A stretch of DNA of 64,000 nt from Brachypterus glaber (GCA_958510825.1 OY294048.1:30965026-31029025), one strand, 5' to 3'; shown: positions 22,736-35,156, counted from the stretch's first letter. The notes: generated by a model from the letters alone, not told the origin. Translations and numbers: made by a program.

Positions 22736-23730
22736 GACACAGGTCCCCCCAAATGAAAATAGGTTTAGAAAAAATAACAAGATTAGATGACTATTAATTA
22801 TGTTAGCAAAGGGTCTGTAAACTTCAAAACCTCTGAGAACGAAATCCTAATGAGCACTAGTTCTTAAATAGTGGTAAATGTTCTTCCGCAGACTAAACAA
22901 TATTAACAAACTGAAATTTCTTTTGCACAATTCTAATAGTGTTTTTGTTCTTGATTTCGATTTTATTTAGATCAAATCTCTCTGTTTCCACTTTTGAGAA
23001 AAGCCGTTCCAAAATTTTATAAAAATAAAAATTTATTATTTTTGGAGGATTTTTTTTTAAATTAGTATAGCAGCTACAAAAGCTATTTCTAGTTTAAATT
23101 AAAGTTATATTTATGCTCCATAAAATAATTACGAAAAATGTCTGGAAATTATTTTAAAAGTTCAGTTGAGGCATAGCTTTTGATGCCTCTGCAATGATGT
23201 TTAAAAGACGGTGAATTTATCTTTGTTAAGCAGTTTTTATAAATTTAACGTCAAACTTATTATATTAAATATACAAATTTTGACAAGCCATGTATTTGTC
23301 AATTTTGCTATATATGACATATACTGCCCAAAATAGTCTTAAACAGCAACACTGAATCGTCATTGCAGATGTCCTGAAAAAGCTATAGAAAACCTTTGCA
23401 GATGCTTTAATAAATTATTTATTGTTCACTTAAAATTTAATTTTTTAATTTTTTCAAATTTTCGGCAGGATATTTCTCAAAAACGGAAAGAGATATAGAT
23501 CGAAATCAGCAACAAAAACACTATTAGAATTGTGCAAAAGAAATTGAAGTTTGTTACTGTTGTTTATCATGCAGTCTGCAGAAGAATTTTTACCACTATT
23601 TAAGAACTAGTGCTCATTAGGATTTAGTTTTTAGAGGTTTTGAAGTTTACATACCCTTTGCTAACATAATTAATAGTCATCTAATCTTGCTACTTTTTTA
23701 TACCTATTTCCATTTGGGGGGATGTGTGAG
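22736..23730. mobile_element. Large foldback element (about 300-bp arms)
   Basis: GGTCCCCCCAAATGAAAATA at the left is matched by the inverse of the right end (CATTTGGGGGGATG). The arms (22736-23060, 23421-23730) share AAGATTAGATGACTATTAAT and CTATTTAAGAACTAGTGCTC in inverted order. The loop is about 360 bp. Non-coding. Confidence 0.8.
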
Positions 23731-24429
23731 GAGGAGCAGAAATCTGCCATAAAAAAGGCACTTCATGGGCTCATTGTTTTGCAATACTGAAATTGCAGAT
23801 AAGATTTTAACCATTTATTTTTTTAAGGAGTTATAAGATGTCAAACCAACTTTTACATTATTATCATGACAAAATGATATAAATTGTTTTATTACTTATC
23901 TTAATATTTTTACAGGCATATTCTTTAATTTGTTTAGTTTAATTCCATTCTCAATTGCTAAACTATTGTTTTATAAAACCTTTTTTGTCCATTTTTAATA
24001 AAAACAATTATAAATAGTAATATATTCATATTTATTATTAATAAGTTTTAGGTATGAAATTTTGTTGTAAAAGAGAAATACTGAAAAACAAAATACTACT
24101 ATTCTCACTGGAATTTTCTACAGTAGAAATGTCCCGATATAACTGTATTATTATTGGACAGTGGTCAGAAATTATGTTAAATGATTGGTTGATAAAAACG
24201 TTAAAAAATAATCTATAATATATGTATCATATAATCTAGACAAGATGTATAAATACTTATAAGCGTGTAATATATCTAATGCAGAAACATCAATGTCAGC
24301 AGGAGAAAAACCCCTGCATGGTAATCAATCACGACCCTCATGGGCGATAGGCACATTGATCTAACTAGATTTTCCTCGTAGCTAATGATTTGCGATAAGT
24401 AGTCTCTTCAACTTTTTCTCAGCAAATAA

Positions 24430-26645
24430 TTTTAGTTGGGGAACTACACACTTTTTTGACGGATTAAAAATGTGTCTTTATAAAGTATAAACAGGTCAAA
24501 CTTATTATCTGGTCTAACATTGTGCTACCATTTTCCTAAAAATTAATAAATCTTGAATTAATTTATCTAGAAACTTAAATCAAGACTTGTAGGCAGAGAT
24601 AACCCGAGGCATTTTCCAGCTCTAAAAGAAAGCTATACCCAAATTTTGATGGCTAAAAAAAGGTCTTCACCTCTAAAAAAGTTTTTATCCCTGGCACTAA
24701 ATTTTAATGACTAAAGAAAATAAACGTCTTCGCCTCTAACAAATTTCCCAACTGTATCGCTCCAATTTTTCAAGTAATACCGACAAAAAAAGGTATTTGC
24801 TTCTACCAATTTATTAACTCTGGCAATCAATTTTCCCAACTATTCTACCAATTTTCCAACTCTGCCACTCAATTTAACCAACTATTTCCTTGGCAGAAAA
24901 TTTTGATGACTAAAGAAAATAAACGTCTTCGCCTCTAAAAACTTCCCAACTGTACCGCTCCAATTTTTCAAGTAATACCGACAAAAAAGGTATTTGATTC
25001 TACCAATTTATTAACTCTGCCAATCAATTTTCCCAATTATTCTACCAATTTTCCAACTCTGCCGCTCAATTTAATCAACTATTTCCCACATCAACTGTGA
25101 ATTTTCGCAACTGGAACTTTTTTAATGGATTAAAAACGCGTCTTTATAAAGTATAAACATGTCAAATTCATTTTCTGGTCTAACATTGTGCTACCATTTT
25201 CTTAAAAAATAATAAATCTTGAATAAATTTATCTAGAAACTTAAATCAAAACTTGTAGGCAGAGATGACCCGAGGCATTTTCCTACTCTAAAAGATAGCT
25301 TTACCCAAATTTTGATGGCTAAAAAAAGGTCCTCACCTCTAAAAATTTTTTATCCTTGGCAGAAAATTTTCATGACTAAAGGAAAAAAACGTCTTCGCCT
25401 CTTACAAACTTCCCAACTGTACCTCTCCATTTTTTCAAGTAATACCGACAAAAAAAGGTATTTGCTTCTACCAATTTATTAACTCTGGCAATCTATTTTC
25501 CCAACTATTCTACCAATTTTCCAACTCTGCCACTCAATTTAACCAACTATTTCCTTGGCAGAAAATTTTGATGACTAAAGAAAATAAACGTCTTCGCCTC
25601 TAACAAACTTCCCAACTGTACCGCTCCAATTTTTTCAAGTAATATCATCAAAAAAAGGTATTTGCTTCTACCAATTTATTAACTTTGCCACTCAATTTTC
25701 ACAACTATTTCCCACATCAACTGTGAATCTTCTCAACTGGAAATTTTTTGATGGATTAAAAACGCGTCTTTATAAAGTATAAACATGTCAAATTTATTAG
25801 CTGGTCTAATATTGTGCTACCATTTTCTTATTTAATAATAAATCTTGAATGAATTTATTTAGGAACTTAAATCAAGACTTGTAAGCAGAGATGACCCGAT
25901 GCATTTTCCAACTCTAAAAGAAAGCTTTAACCAAATTTTGATGGATAAAAAAAGATCCTCACCTCTAAAAAAGTTTTTATCCTTGGCAGAAAATTTTCAT
26001 GACTAAAGAAAATAAACGTCTTCGCCTCTAACAAACTTCCCAACTGTACCGCTCCAATTTTTCAAGTAATACCGACAAAAAAGGTATTTGATTCTACCAA
26101 TTTATTAACTCTGCCAATCAATTTTCCCAATTATTCTACCAATTTTCCAACTCTGCCGCTCAATTTAACCAACTATTTCCCACATCAACTGTGAATTTTC
26201 TCAACTGGAACTTTTTTAATGGATTAAAAACGCGTTTTTATAAAGTATAAACATGTCAAATTCATTATCTGGTCTAACATTGTGCTACCATTTTCTTAAA
26301 AAATAATAAATCTTGAATAAATTTATCTAGAAACTTAAATCAAAACTTGTAGGCAGAGATGACCCGAGGCATTTTCCTACTCTAAAAGATAGCTTTACCC
26401 AAATTTTGATGGCTAAAAAAAGTCCTCACCTCTAAAAAACTTTTTATCCCTGGCACTAAATTTTAATGACTAAAGAAAAATAAAACGTCTTCGCCTCTAA
26501 CAAACTTGCCAACTGTACTGCTTCAATTTTTTTCAGTAATACCGACAAAAAAAGGTCCTTGCCTCTACCAATTTTCCAACTCTGTCACTCAATTTTCCCA
26601 AATATTTCCCACATCAACTGTGAATTTTCTCAACTGGAACGTGGT
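24430..26645 (+). repeat. Hierarchical satellite-like array
   Basis: Four higher-order units begin with TTAAAAACGCGTCTTTATAA-type sequence (about 24455, 25122, 25750, 26219; spacings near 667, 628, 469). Each contains one or two inner units with AAACGTCTTCGCCTCTAACA, TACCGACAAAAAAGGTATTT and a run of CCAACTCTGCCACTCAATTT-like 20-mers. Unit lengths vary by loss of inner blocks. No coding sequence. Confidence 0.85.
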
Positions 26646-26845
26646 TGGTTCGAGATTACCGAACACCGAACAAAAAAAAATGATTGAACAAAATAAAATA
26701 ATTGAAAAAAAAAAGAAAAGTCAGTATTCATATGAAAGTTAAAATAGGGAAAAAATCCATGAAAGCGTCATAAAAACAAGATTCAGAGGATAAAACGTAC
26801 ACCAGATGCAATAGAACAAAAACAGAGGAGGAATAAAATTGATCT

Positions 26846-27115
26846 ACCAAATAATTTTTAGGCTTTTATGTAAAGTACTACAGGGAGGCCAATCCCTATT
26901 TTTTCAAAATTTTCGGATTATGATGAAGAGTAGTTTTCAACCAACAAATGCTTGATGAAGGTATTTCTCTGTTTGTTTAAAAATAAATTGATCTACCAAA
27001 TAATTTTTACGCTGTTATGTAAAAGAATACCGGGAGACCATTCCCTATTTTTTTCAAAATTTTCGGATCGTGCCGTCACGACGGGTAGTTTTCGGCCAAT
27101 AAATGCTGGATGACG
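26846..27115. repeat. Two-copy tandem duplication
   Basis: TTGATCTACCAAATAATTTT begins copies near 26840 and 26988, each running to AATTTTCGGAT and AAATGCT-GATGA; about 148-bp period. Confidence 0.7.
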
Positions 27116-27705
27116 CACAGTGCGAGTTTAAGTTTTTTGGAATAACCACTCAATTTTTTTTTTGTGTTGATAGCAGACTATCTTTACCTTCAGTACGGCA
27201 CTGATAGCCAGTGCCAAAGTATTAATGAAAATTGATTGTTTTTCTAATAATACCAAAAAACAAGTTAAAAAATAGAAAAAGCTAAAAATCTCCCAATAAG
27301 GAGCAGCTACGATTTAGGTGACTAGTGGTATATAAGGGGGTAGTATCCCTGTAAAAACGTTCTGGTTAATTCTTATACGGACCTTTCAAGATCTTATAGG
27401 ATTATATACGACCAATAAGAACTTAAAAGAATATAAATTAGGATTTAATAAGATATATTAAGAAAATGTTCATAAAAGTAAATTCTTGTAGATTCCTATA
27501 AGATTAAATACGAAAATAACTTCTGATGCGTAGGTTTTAATAAAAAATACTAATTAGAATGTGGATAATTTATTAAGCAAATTCTAATGAAGTACTAATA
27601 AGATATAAACAGAATGTTCATAGTAACTTAATTTCAGAGTTTTAAGGCAAAAATTGTTAGTCCTAACCGATGGGCTGACCCTGAGGAAATCTATGGTACA
27701 AGCCA

Positions 27706-27800
27706 AAGGAACTCAGGAGGAACTCCGAAAAACTCTGGAGGAACTCCGAGGAACTCCGGAAGAACTTCGAAGGAACTCAGAGGAACTCTGAGGAACTCTT
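27706..27800 (+). repeat. GAGGAACTCCGA minisatellite, array 1
   Basis: About nine units of 9-15 bp around GGAACTC(C/T)G, ending GGAACTCTTTGCAAAAAG, then CTCTTTTGTACAAATTT. The GC- and purine-rich composition contrasts with the surroundings. Confidence 0.85.
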
Positions 27801-28145
27801 TGCAAAAAGAAACTCTTTTGTACAAATTTCAGACGCGGTCAGAATCAATTATTATTTATTACCCATGCGGATTAACGTTTTTATTTTCAAACTAGATGAG
27901 CCGTTACAAACACCTTATCAAGACATCCTACCTATGGGCGCCAATTTTTTTTTGCAGGAGCGCCATGTTTGGTAGAAACCATCAGGGACAAATATTTTTT
28001 CTGAAGGTAATTTTGGGGCGCCAATTTTTGTTTCGCCAAGTTTGGTAGAAAGCGTCAGGGACAAAGCTTTTTTTTGAGGGTGCCTTATTGGCTTGTATAG
28101 CGGTAATTTCTACGGCTTATTTGCCAAAAATTACCCCTTCCAGAG

Positions 28146-28290
28146 AGGAACTCTTAAGGAACACAGGAGGAACTCGGAGGAACTCCCAAGGAACTCGGAG
28201 GAACTCCGAAGGACTCGGAGGAACTCTGGAGTAACTCCGAGGAACTACGAGGATCTCCGAAGGAACTCAAAGTAATTCTGAGGAACTCTT
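28146..28290 (+). repeat. GAGGAACTCCGA minisatellite, array 2
   Basis: About twelve units of the same type; the same right border (GGAACTCTTTGCAAAAAG, TTTTGTACAAATTT, GACGC) as array 1. Between the arrays lies a 75-bp tandem pair containing GGCGCCAATTTTTGTTTC-like sequence (27955-28085). The open frame across it (NSEELRR) is a by-product of the repeat. Confidence 0.85.
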
Positions 28291-28989
28291 TGCAAAAAGG
28301 AACTCTTTTGTACAAATTTGAGACGCTGTCAGCCCCTCGGTTCTAACAGATTAAATAAGAATATTATTTTAAAGTGTAGGAAGGTTTTAACACAAGACCT
28401 TTGAAAGATTTAAACATAATATTAATATTGTTTAGGTATTAAAGTGAAAATTCTGTGTAGAATCCTAAAGACCGAATGAGAATATTTTATTGAGAATGCG
28501 AATAAGAAAATTCTATTTAGAATTTAAAAGATTTAATGAGAAAATTTATATTAAATTTAAATACCAGGTTTAAAAAGAAAATTCTAATGCAGTCCCAATA
28601 AGATTTAAACAGCAAATTCATATTGACTTAATTACAGTTTCAAGGCGAAAATTTCTGTCCTATAGGTTATTTCCTACCACTAACCAAACTTTTAAAATTA
28701 ATAAAGTCTTTATAACTTACTAGTCAGCTAATTCGATACACATTATCGGATTGGAATGGATCAAGATATCTGGAGGCTTTAGCCTAGAGAAACTAGTTCC
28801 TCCAGTCATATTGAGGAACATTCCCACTGGTGTTCTCAAGTTGTTGAAAATAGATTTATGTATGTGTGGGTGGATGTCTAGGGGGATCGATTTTTTCGTT
28901 TTTTTTTTTTTTTATATCCCTTCGCGGTTTCAAGATACAAGCAAAAATGTGTTTATGTGTGTTTAAAACCATTGATCTATTGTAGAAGT

Positions 28990-29275
28990 TTTAATAAGAT
29001 TATTAACGAAGTTTCTTACCAATGAAGCAGCTGGTTTTTATAAAAATGAACCAGGTTTTGGAAGAATTAACCATGTGTTGGAAGAATAAACCAGGTTCAT
29101 TCTTATAAAAACCTGCTTTATTGGTAAGAAATTTCGCTTAAAATCTTATTAAAATTTATTAAGATTAAATGGGAAAATTTTAAGAATTAAAATGAAATTT
29201 CTTTTCCAAAACCTGGTTCATTCTTATAAAAACCTGCTTCATTGGTAAGAAACTTTGTTAATGATCTTATTAAAA
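28990..29275. repeat. Inverted and direct repeats of a TTACCAATGAAGCAG unit
   Basis: GTTTCTTACCAATGAAGCAG (29011) is inverted twice (29090-29135 and 29210-29255), each with a CCAGGTTCATTCTTATAAAA segment. Confidence 0.7.
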
Positions 29276-29399
29276 GTTCTATAAAGTTTTAATAAGATTA
29301 AATACGAAAATTTGAATAGGAATTAACCAGAACGTTTTTACAGGGCTACTATCAACAAATAAAAAACAATTGTGTGGTCATTCCAAAAAACCTAAACTT

Positions 29400-30612
29400 A
29401 ACAGGGTCGTACTGTGGGGATTAACCGTTTTCGAGAAAAATTTATTTGAAAGTGAAATTTTACGGTTTGAGGATGAGAAATTAAATAATTAAATGTTGAA
29501 AAACAAAATTTCTGAATATAAATAATAGGGTTGGCCGGAAAATTGAAAACTGGAATTTCAAACGAAAGGGGGGTCGTGTGATACATCATTTTAAAGCTTA
29601 TAAAATTCTCCATTTGCCCACATATTTTTTTTATTTTTTTCGGAGCAATTTTTGCAGTTATTCGCCCAAGAGTTAAATCACGTGAAATTATGCCTGACTT
29701 CCACAACAAAGCAGAATATAGAGTGGCTTAGAATATGGCCTATGATGTTTCTAAATGTTATTTTCGATTGTAAAACTTATTTGTTTTTACAATAAAACAG
29801 TTTTTACATTTTTCTTATTGAGTTTTCTTATTTTTATTTTTTTAACATTTTCCCTAAAAGTTACAAAATGTACACCTTTGTAGAGGGCACAAAAATTGAA
29901 AAAATAAATAAAATAAAATATGCGCTTTTTCTCTCTTTGCAACGCGCATCTTTTCCTCCCCCCCCCCCATTGGATACTCAAATTAAAAAAAAAATAAAAC
30001 ACCTATATAGGAACGGCCCACCCTAATAGATAAGGCTATCAAACTAAAATATTTATTGGTAATTTGAAACAAAAATGTAAAAATTAAAACAGTTTATATA
30101 TTAGTTATAACTAGATTAACATATAATACAGAAATATATACATTAACATAATAACTAAAACGGTTACACATTTTAAATTACTCTAGGAAATAAGAAATTG
30201 TAACAAAAATATATATTGTTAAAATTATAATTAAATACAAATTTGTTAACTTAAAAACTAAGGGTGGAGTGGCGATATATACTCGCATGAGCCACATTAT
30301 CGATGGGTTTTAATAACCACCTGCCACCTTAAAACACTTTAAGATAGTAGAAAAAATATTACATACAACATTGTAATAGTTATACTATTATTAGAGAAGT
30401 AATATATTGTAAAATAATATATTGTAATATATTATAAATTGTATCTTGATTTATACTATTTAGAGCAAGTTAACTCCGGTATGTATAACATCTTTTTTAC
30501 GACCACTAGGTACATGAAGTTTTTCCCATGATTTATTAAATTAGAATAATCTACTTTTCTAACACCCATGGGAAGGTATATGAAATTTTCACACATATAT
30601 TATATCCAATAT
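29400..30612. other. AT-rich stretch with one-arm copies of foldback families
   Basis: 29400-29470 resembles 32800-32890 (GGGATTAACCGTTTTCGAGA) and 29560-29650 resembles 42420-42490 (CATTTTAAAGCTTATA). No gene. Confidence 0.5.
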
Positions 30613-30844
30613 GATATATCCAAGAAGTACTTGACTTGCAGTAAAGGACGCCTTGATATATCATCGTATCTTTGTAAACATACGAATAGCGGGAACGCTA
30701 AGATGTAAGGCACGATAAACCTTGTGTAAATAAAAAAAATAATACTATTTTACAGATAATTTGCACTAGTGCAATTTTTACCTTGCTATTAAAAATTATA
30801 TCAAGGCGTCCTTTACTGCAAGTCAAGGACTTCTTGGATATATC
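30613..30844. mobile_element. Foldback MITE
   Basis: GATATATCCAAGAAGTACTT continues to CGCCTTGATATA and is inverted at 30796-30844 with one or two differences; 45-bp arms, 232 bp. Confidence 0.78.
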
Positions 30845-31084
30845 GATTAACATACAGAGGGCTAGCCCTTATCTGGAAATACAGACTGTACAGAATACAG
30901 AATATCAGACAAACAAACACCATTCCTAAAACGACCTCAAAGTTTTGAGTTTCCTATAAATGGTATGTAATTATGTACATATATAATGTAGGTGTTATAA
31001 CATAATACCTACATTATAATTATTTAATTTATAAGTAGGTATATGATTGTTTTCGTGTTCGAGAGCCACCTGGTCTATTTATTC

Positions 31085-32225
31085 TTTTAAATGGTACACC
31101 CCCGTAACTTTGGAACGGAATAAGATATTAACTTCAAATTTGGAATATTTATATCACACAATAAAAACTATGGATTTTTATTTTTTATTCGGTAAGGCGG
31201 CGCCAGGGGGGCAATGAGGGACAATATTTTAAATAGCACCCTAGGTCTTGTGATACGTCATAAAGAGCCTAAAAGCCTATTTAACTGTGTAACTATTTAT
31301 TTTTTAATATTTTTTTGAAGATTTTTTTTTCAAAATTATTGAAATTTGTAATATTTTTTGCATAAATATTAAAAATTTTACATGAAAATGATAAATAACA
31401 CAGGCCAACAAATTTTCAACTGCTGATTTTGGGTAATTTAGTTATGTTGATTTCGAATATAACTTCCGTTTTTGTCCATCAGGTAAGGGTTTTAATCAAC
31501 TACACAGTGGGCTAGCAAAAAAAAACATGGACAAAATTCTGAATTTTTGCATAAGACTTTTTTTGATACCGCTGATTTCGAATAAAATAACAAAAAAAAT
31601 GAAAAAAAAAAAATCCGCGCCATTAGGGTGGTCCAAAATTTTATTTTTGTTTCGATATTTATAAAAATGTGTCAAATGGCTTCTTTTGATTATTTTGATG
31701 TAGGCCAATGTTCATAAATTCTACACTTCATGTTTAAGAATTAGATTTTTAGCTTGGATTATAGCTGAAAAAAATTATACGTGATGGAAACAAAAAAAAA
31801 TGCCCACTCTTAACTAAGCTAGAAACAAAAACATTCGATCAAAAAATCCTTGTTGACCTGTGTAAGATGATAGTACACCATGTATTAACTATTTTGACCT
31901 TTTTGCTCAAAATTTACATAATTATTTTTTTTTAAATATTGAAAATTTCTTCAATTTTAAAGCTAAAAGAAAATCTTTAAAATAATATTAAAAAATAAAT
32001 AGTTACATGGTTCAAAAGAGAATTTTAAGCTCTTTAAAATGACCTATTACAAGACCTATCGTGCTATTTAAAATATTGTCTCCTACTGCCCTCGTGGCGC
32101 CGTCTGACCGAATAAAAAATTGAAAAATATGACAAATGATAGTTTTTGTTGTGTGATATGCATATTTAAAATTTAAAGTTTATGTCTCATCCTGTTCAAA
32201 AGTTACGGGCGGTGTGCCATTTAAA
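31085..32225. repeat. 1.14-kb near-complete palindrome
   Basis: TTTTAAATGGTACACCCCCG matches the inverse of the far end (GGCGGTGTGCCATTTAAAA). The arms continue inward for about 400 bp (ATAAAAACTATGGATTTTTA, GCGCCAGGGGGGCAATGAGG, TATTTATTTTTTAATATT). Diverged about 15-25 per cent by eye. No coding sequence. Confidence 0.78.
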
Positions 32226-32429
32226 ACAATATTGGGATAAAGCTCGTCAAGCTGAAAATTCAATTATATCAATAACTGAAAACAAAATAAAATAAACCAG
32301 AGCATTTTTTTTAAGGAAATGTACTAAGAGTGTCAAAAACTACATTAACTATCTAAACTAATGATTTAATATAGAAAAGCTTTTTGCGAACAAGTAGTTA
32401 ATATTAGAGCTAATATTAGCTACACCGTG

Positions 32430-32900
32430 TATATCTATACACTGTGTATTTGAAATAGCATCCGAAATTTTAAGGTGTGATTCTACATTATAAAAAAAAG
32501 ATCGTATAAACATGTGTTTAAAAATGCGTCCTAGGAGAGCTACGCCCCTTTGAAAGAGGCAAAAAATAAGTTTTTATTTAATAACTCAGGAACCTTTTGA
32601 AATATAGCAACGAGGTTTCGCACGTAAACTTATCTTAATAAGGCCTATCTTCGTATGTTATTTTCATGTACTTATTTTAACCAGGGTTGTGCGAAACGGG
32701 AGGGCCTTATCACTTTTTTGTCCCAAACTTTTTTCTGTGGAACTTTTTTCTAATTTTATTTTTGGAATACGATTCCGGTCAAAATACATAAAAAAGGTAC
32801 CTTGTTGTAATACTGTGGGATTAACCGTTTCCGAGAAAAATTAATTTGAAGGTGGAATTTCACGGTTCGAGGACGAAAAATTAAAAACTAAAATGTAGAC
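32430..32900. repeat. Relative of the foldback family at 45076
   Basis: GTGTATTTGAAATAGCATCC, the ACCAGGG-TGTGC-AA block and GGGATTAACCGTTTCCGAGA correspond in order to 45076-45480, so this is one arm of that family. Confidence 0.55.
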
Positions 32901-33119
32901 GACCAAAATTTCTTCTTTTTGAACTTTATATTTTTAAAAAATGATCAAGTTGTCCGTGATTTTGATAATTTCACACGTGAAATTATCAGTGTAATTCGAA
33001 TCTGATTGGTTGAAAGTCAAAAAATAAAGGAATTTGATTGGTCTATTATAAGTTTGTAAAATAGTCTATATAATTTCGGACTTCTACCACGTCATAACGG
33101 TCAATCTTAGGATTTTCCA

Positions 33120-33597
33120 TTTTATATTGGTAAAAGGTAGTTTTGGTTTGTGAAAAAGTTCTTGTTGGTGGTCTCGTTGGCGGTTATATAATATCTAAGT
33201 ACTGAAAAAGAAAACAAAATATACAAAAAGTAGATTTTTTATTAACACACTATTATATTCTACATATTATTCAGGTAAAGTTATGAATCATTTAACATAG
33301 TCCTTATGTTTATTGTAAATGTAGATGTTTATATAGATCATCCGGCAAATTATGCAATTTAAATTTCATGGAAGTTTATCATGTACTAGCAAGTAAGCTT
33401 TTATAATTTTACAATAAACAAAAGTAATATTTCGTACTATGTTGAATGTTTCATAGCTTTACTTGAATAATATGTAGAATATAATAATGTCTTAAATAAA
33501 AAATCTACTTTTTGTAGTTTTTGTTTTCTTTTTCAGTACTTTGTTAATAGATATAACTGGCAACAAGAAATTTTTTACAAACCAAAACTAGCTTTTT
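33120..33597. repeat. Foldback cut by assembly gap
   Basis: AGTACTGAAAAAGAAAACAA and AAAAAGTAGATTTTTTATT (33209 on) are inverted at 33495-33545; the outer AGTTTTGGTTTGTGAAAAA pairs with the bases next to the gap. Arms exceed 150 bp. Confidence 0.72.
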
Positions 33598-33797
33598 NNN
33601 NNNNNNNNNNNNNNNNNNNNNNNNNNNNNNNNNNNNNNNNNNNNNNNNNNNNNNNNNNNNNNNNNNNNNNNNNNNNNNNNNNNNNNNNNNNNNNNNNNNN
33701 NNNNNNNNNNNNNNNNNNNNNNNNNNNNNNNNNNNNNNNNNNNNNNNNNNNNNNNNNNNNNNNNNNNNNNNNNNNNNNNNNNNNNNNNNNNNNNNNN
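33598..33797. other. Assembly gap (200 N)
   Basis: A second run of exactly 200 N, adjacent to a palindrome, which may be why assembly failed. Confidence 0.99.
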
Positions 33798-34068
33798 TTA
33801 GGTAAAATATTAGTCTAGATCCTCCTATTAATAATAAAGTATTAATTAAAAAATAAAAGTTAAGGTAAATACCTACTTTTCATCGAAAAAAATTAACTTT
33901 CTTCACTACAACTTACACGTGGGTAACAAGGTCTGCCATAATACTTTAAACAATACTACTAACTAAATATCACTAGAATTTGCACTAATGCGCCAATACT
34001 AATAAACAAACTTGATAAAATCCAGGTGGACCAGTTAACCCTGTGGCCCAGTTAACCCTGACTTCCTC
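33798..34068. mobile_element. Right end of an AGGGTTAACTGG-family element, TA target
   Basis: Ends GGCCCAGTTAACCCTGACTT then CCTC before TA (34069-34070); the inverse, GAGGAAGTCAGGGTTAACTG, matches the left end at 46335. ATTAGTCTAGATCCT near its start also occurs at 46792. The left part is lost in the gap. Confidence 0.65.
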
Positions 34069-34315
34069 TACATTAAAAAAAAACGCTCTGAATTGTATTC
34101 TCATAAGAGAGCTGCAGCTCTCTTTATAAGGATAATCACTCCATGGATCCGTGTTCTGCAAAATAAATGTATTCTGTACCTTAGTACCTTAGTTAAACCT
34201 TTCTTATATCAATAAGTAACTACTCTGTTTAAAAAAAATAGAAAGTAAAATCTAATAATTAGATTATTGTTTTGAAACTATCTCTTTTCATTTGTTATAA
34301 TCTATTGTTAAAAAC

Positions 34316-34560
34316 CGAGGGGTAAGCCGCTGAAAAATATAGTACAACTAAATTCCTCTAGGAGGTAATCCCTTAACATTATTTCTTAGTTTTCTTCAAG
34401 ATTGCCTAGAAAAATCTTGAAAAGTCTCTAATAAAAGGTATTAAGTTTGGTAAAGATGAAATTGCCTCCGATTTCCTTGGGCGATTACCTCCTGGATTTC
34501 CTCCAATTTTTTCCTAGTTTCAATTCAGGTGTATAATTTTTTTCCGCGGATTACCCCTCG
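34316..34560. mobile_element. Small TIR element, CGAGGGGTAA ends
   Basis: CGAGGGGTAAGCCGCTGAAAA is inverted at the right (TTTTCCGCGGATTACCCCTCG) with two mismatches. 245 bp; inner GGAGGTAATC repeats. No target repeat found. It sits 54 bp beyond the stop of the second CD164-like exon. Confidence 0.65.
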
Positions 34561-34613
34561 TATAATATTACCTTTTTACGATATTTTTTAACATAAAAAA
34601 AAAACTGGATTTA

Positions 34614-35022
34614 TTAAAAACTATTTAGATTTCCATAGTTTGTCTCTTTTGGAGGTAATTGTTTAACAAAGTAATATTTCCAAGTTAAACGCCCAATTAA
34701 CATCAAAGTTATGGTTAAAAGAATACCCCCTACAAAACTAACAATGTCAAATCTGTTGCAGTTAGATATGTAGGACTTTTGGTTGGTTATTTTAGTGTCC
34801 TCAATTGGTTGTTTAAATGTTGCAGGTTTGTATGGGTTTTTAAAGTGGTTCCTTCTGCAATGGCTGTTGTTTTATTATTTTTTGGTGCTGATTCAGTTTG
34901 AGTTGTTAGCATAAGTTTCAACTTTGTTTGGTCATATATGGAGTTCGTTTCTGTAGATTGCAATTCGGAGTAGGCTATTTTTGAGCTCGATGCAGCTTCA
35001 CTTGAAATCCAAGGTCTTGATT
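34614..35022 (-). pseudogene. Second CD164/visgun-like terminal exon, one frame break
   Basis: On the minus strand an acceptor (AACCTAG, AG at 35023-35024) opens an exon that enters after codon base 1, exactly like the exon at 59622-60019. The first part is a Ser/Thr-rich ectodomain (ISSEAASSSKIAYSELQS and on). That frame stops at 34787, but a frame one base away carries NCNRFDIVSFVGGILL, a membrane helix (34683-34733), a basic tail and NYGNL followed by NSF and TAA at 34614-34616. FD-SFVGG and the tyrosine signal (YGNL versus YHTL) match the visgun exon in order and spacing. The frame change falls anywhere in about 34810-34860; the A5 run at 34837-34841 is the likeliest slip. The TEKP repeats are absent. 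An AATAAA overlaps the stop codon. It could be a decayed paralogue, a live gene with an assembly indel, or an alternative last exon. Homology is an inference from motif order; I could not align it by computer. Confidence 0.7.
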
Positions 35023-35156
35023 CTAGGTTAAACATAAATCAAACAGTATTTATAATTTATATACCTACACGGTATATTTGAAATAGGGTCAGAAATTTTA
35101 AGGGGTAATTCTAAATCAGAAACCATAAAAAAAAGTTCCTATAAAACATTATGTCT

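Larger units (their letters stand above)
27347..29345. mobile_element. CCCTGTAAAAACGTTCTGG TIR element
   Basis: CCCTGTAAAAACGTTCTGGT extends to TAATTC and is inverted at 29320-29345. Subterminal zones repeat AATAAGATTAAA/ATTCTAAT-like blocks. The interior carries two GAGGAACTC minisatellites and a foldback (28990-29275). The flanks TAGTAT and CTACTAT are not a direct repeat. Just outside, 27127-27172 and 29350-29400 form a further inverted pair (TTTTTTGGAAT-ACCAC). Confidence 0.72.

Noticed and set aside
28093..28275. Open frame with repeated NSEELRR/RRNS
   Set aside because: It is only the translation of the GAGGAACTC minisatellite; no start context or domain.
27340..29350. Helitron or LTR retrotransposon
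   Set aside because: The ends are inverted, not direct, and no CTRR hairpin end, primer-binding site or polypurine tract was seen.
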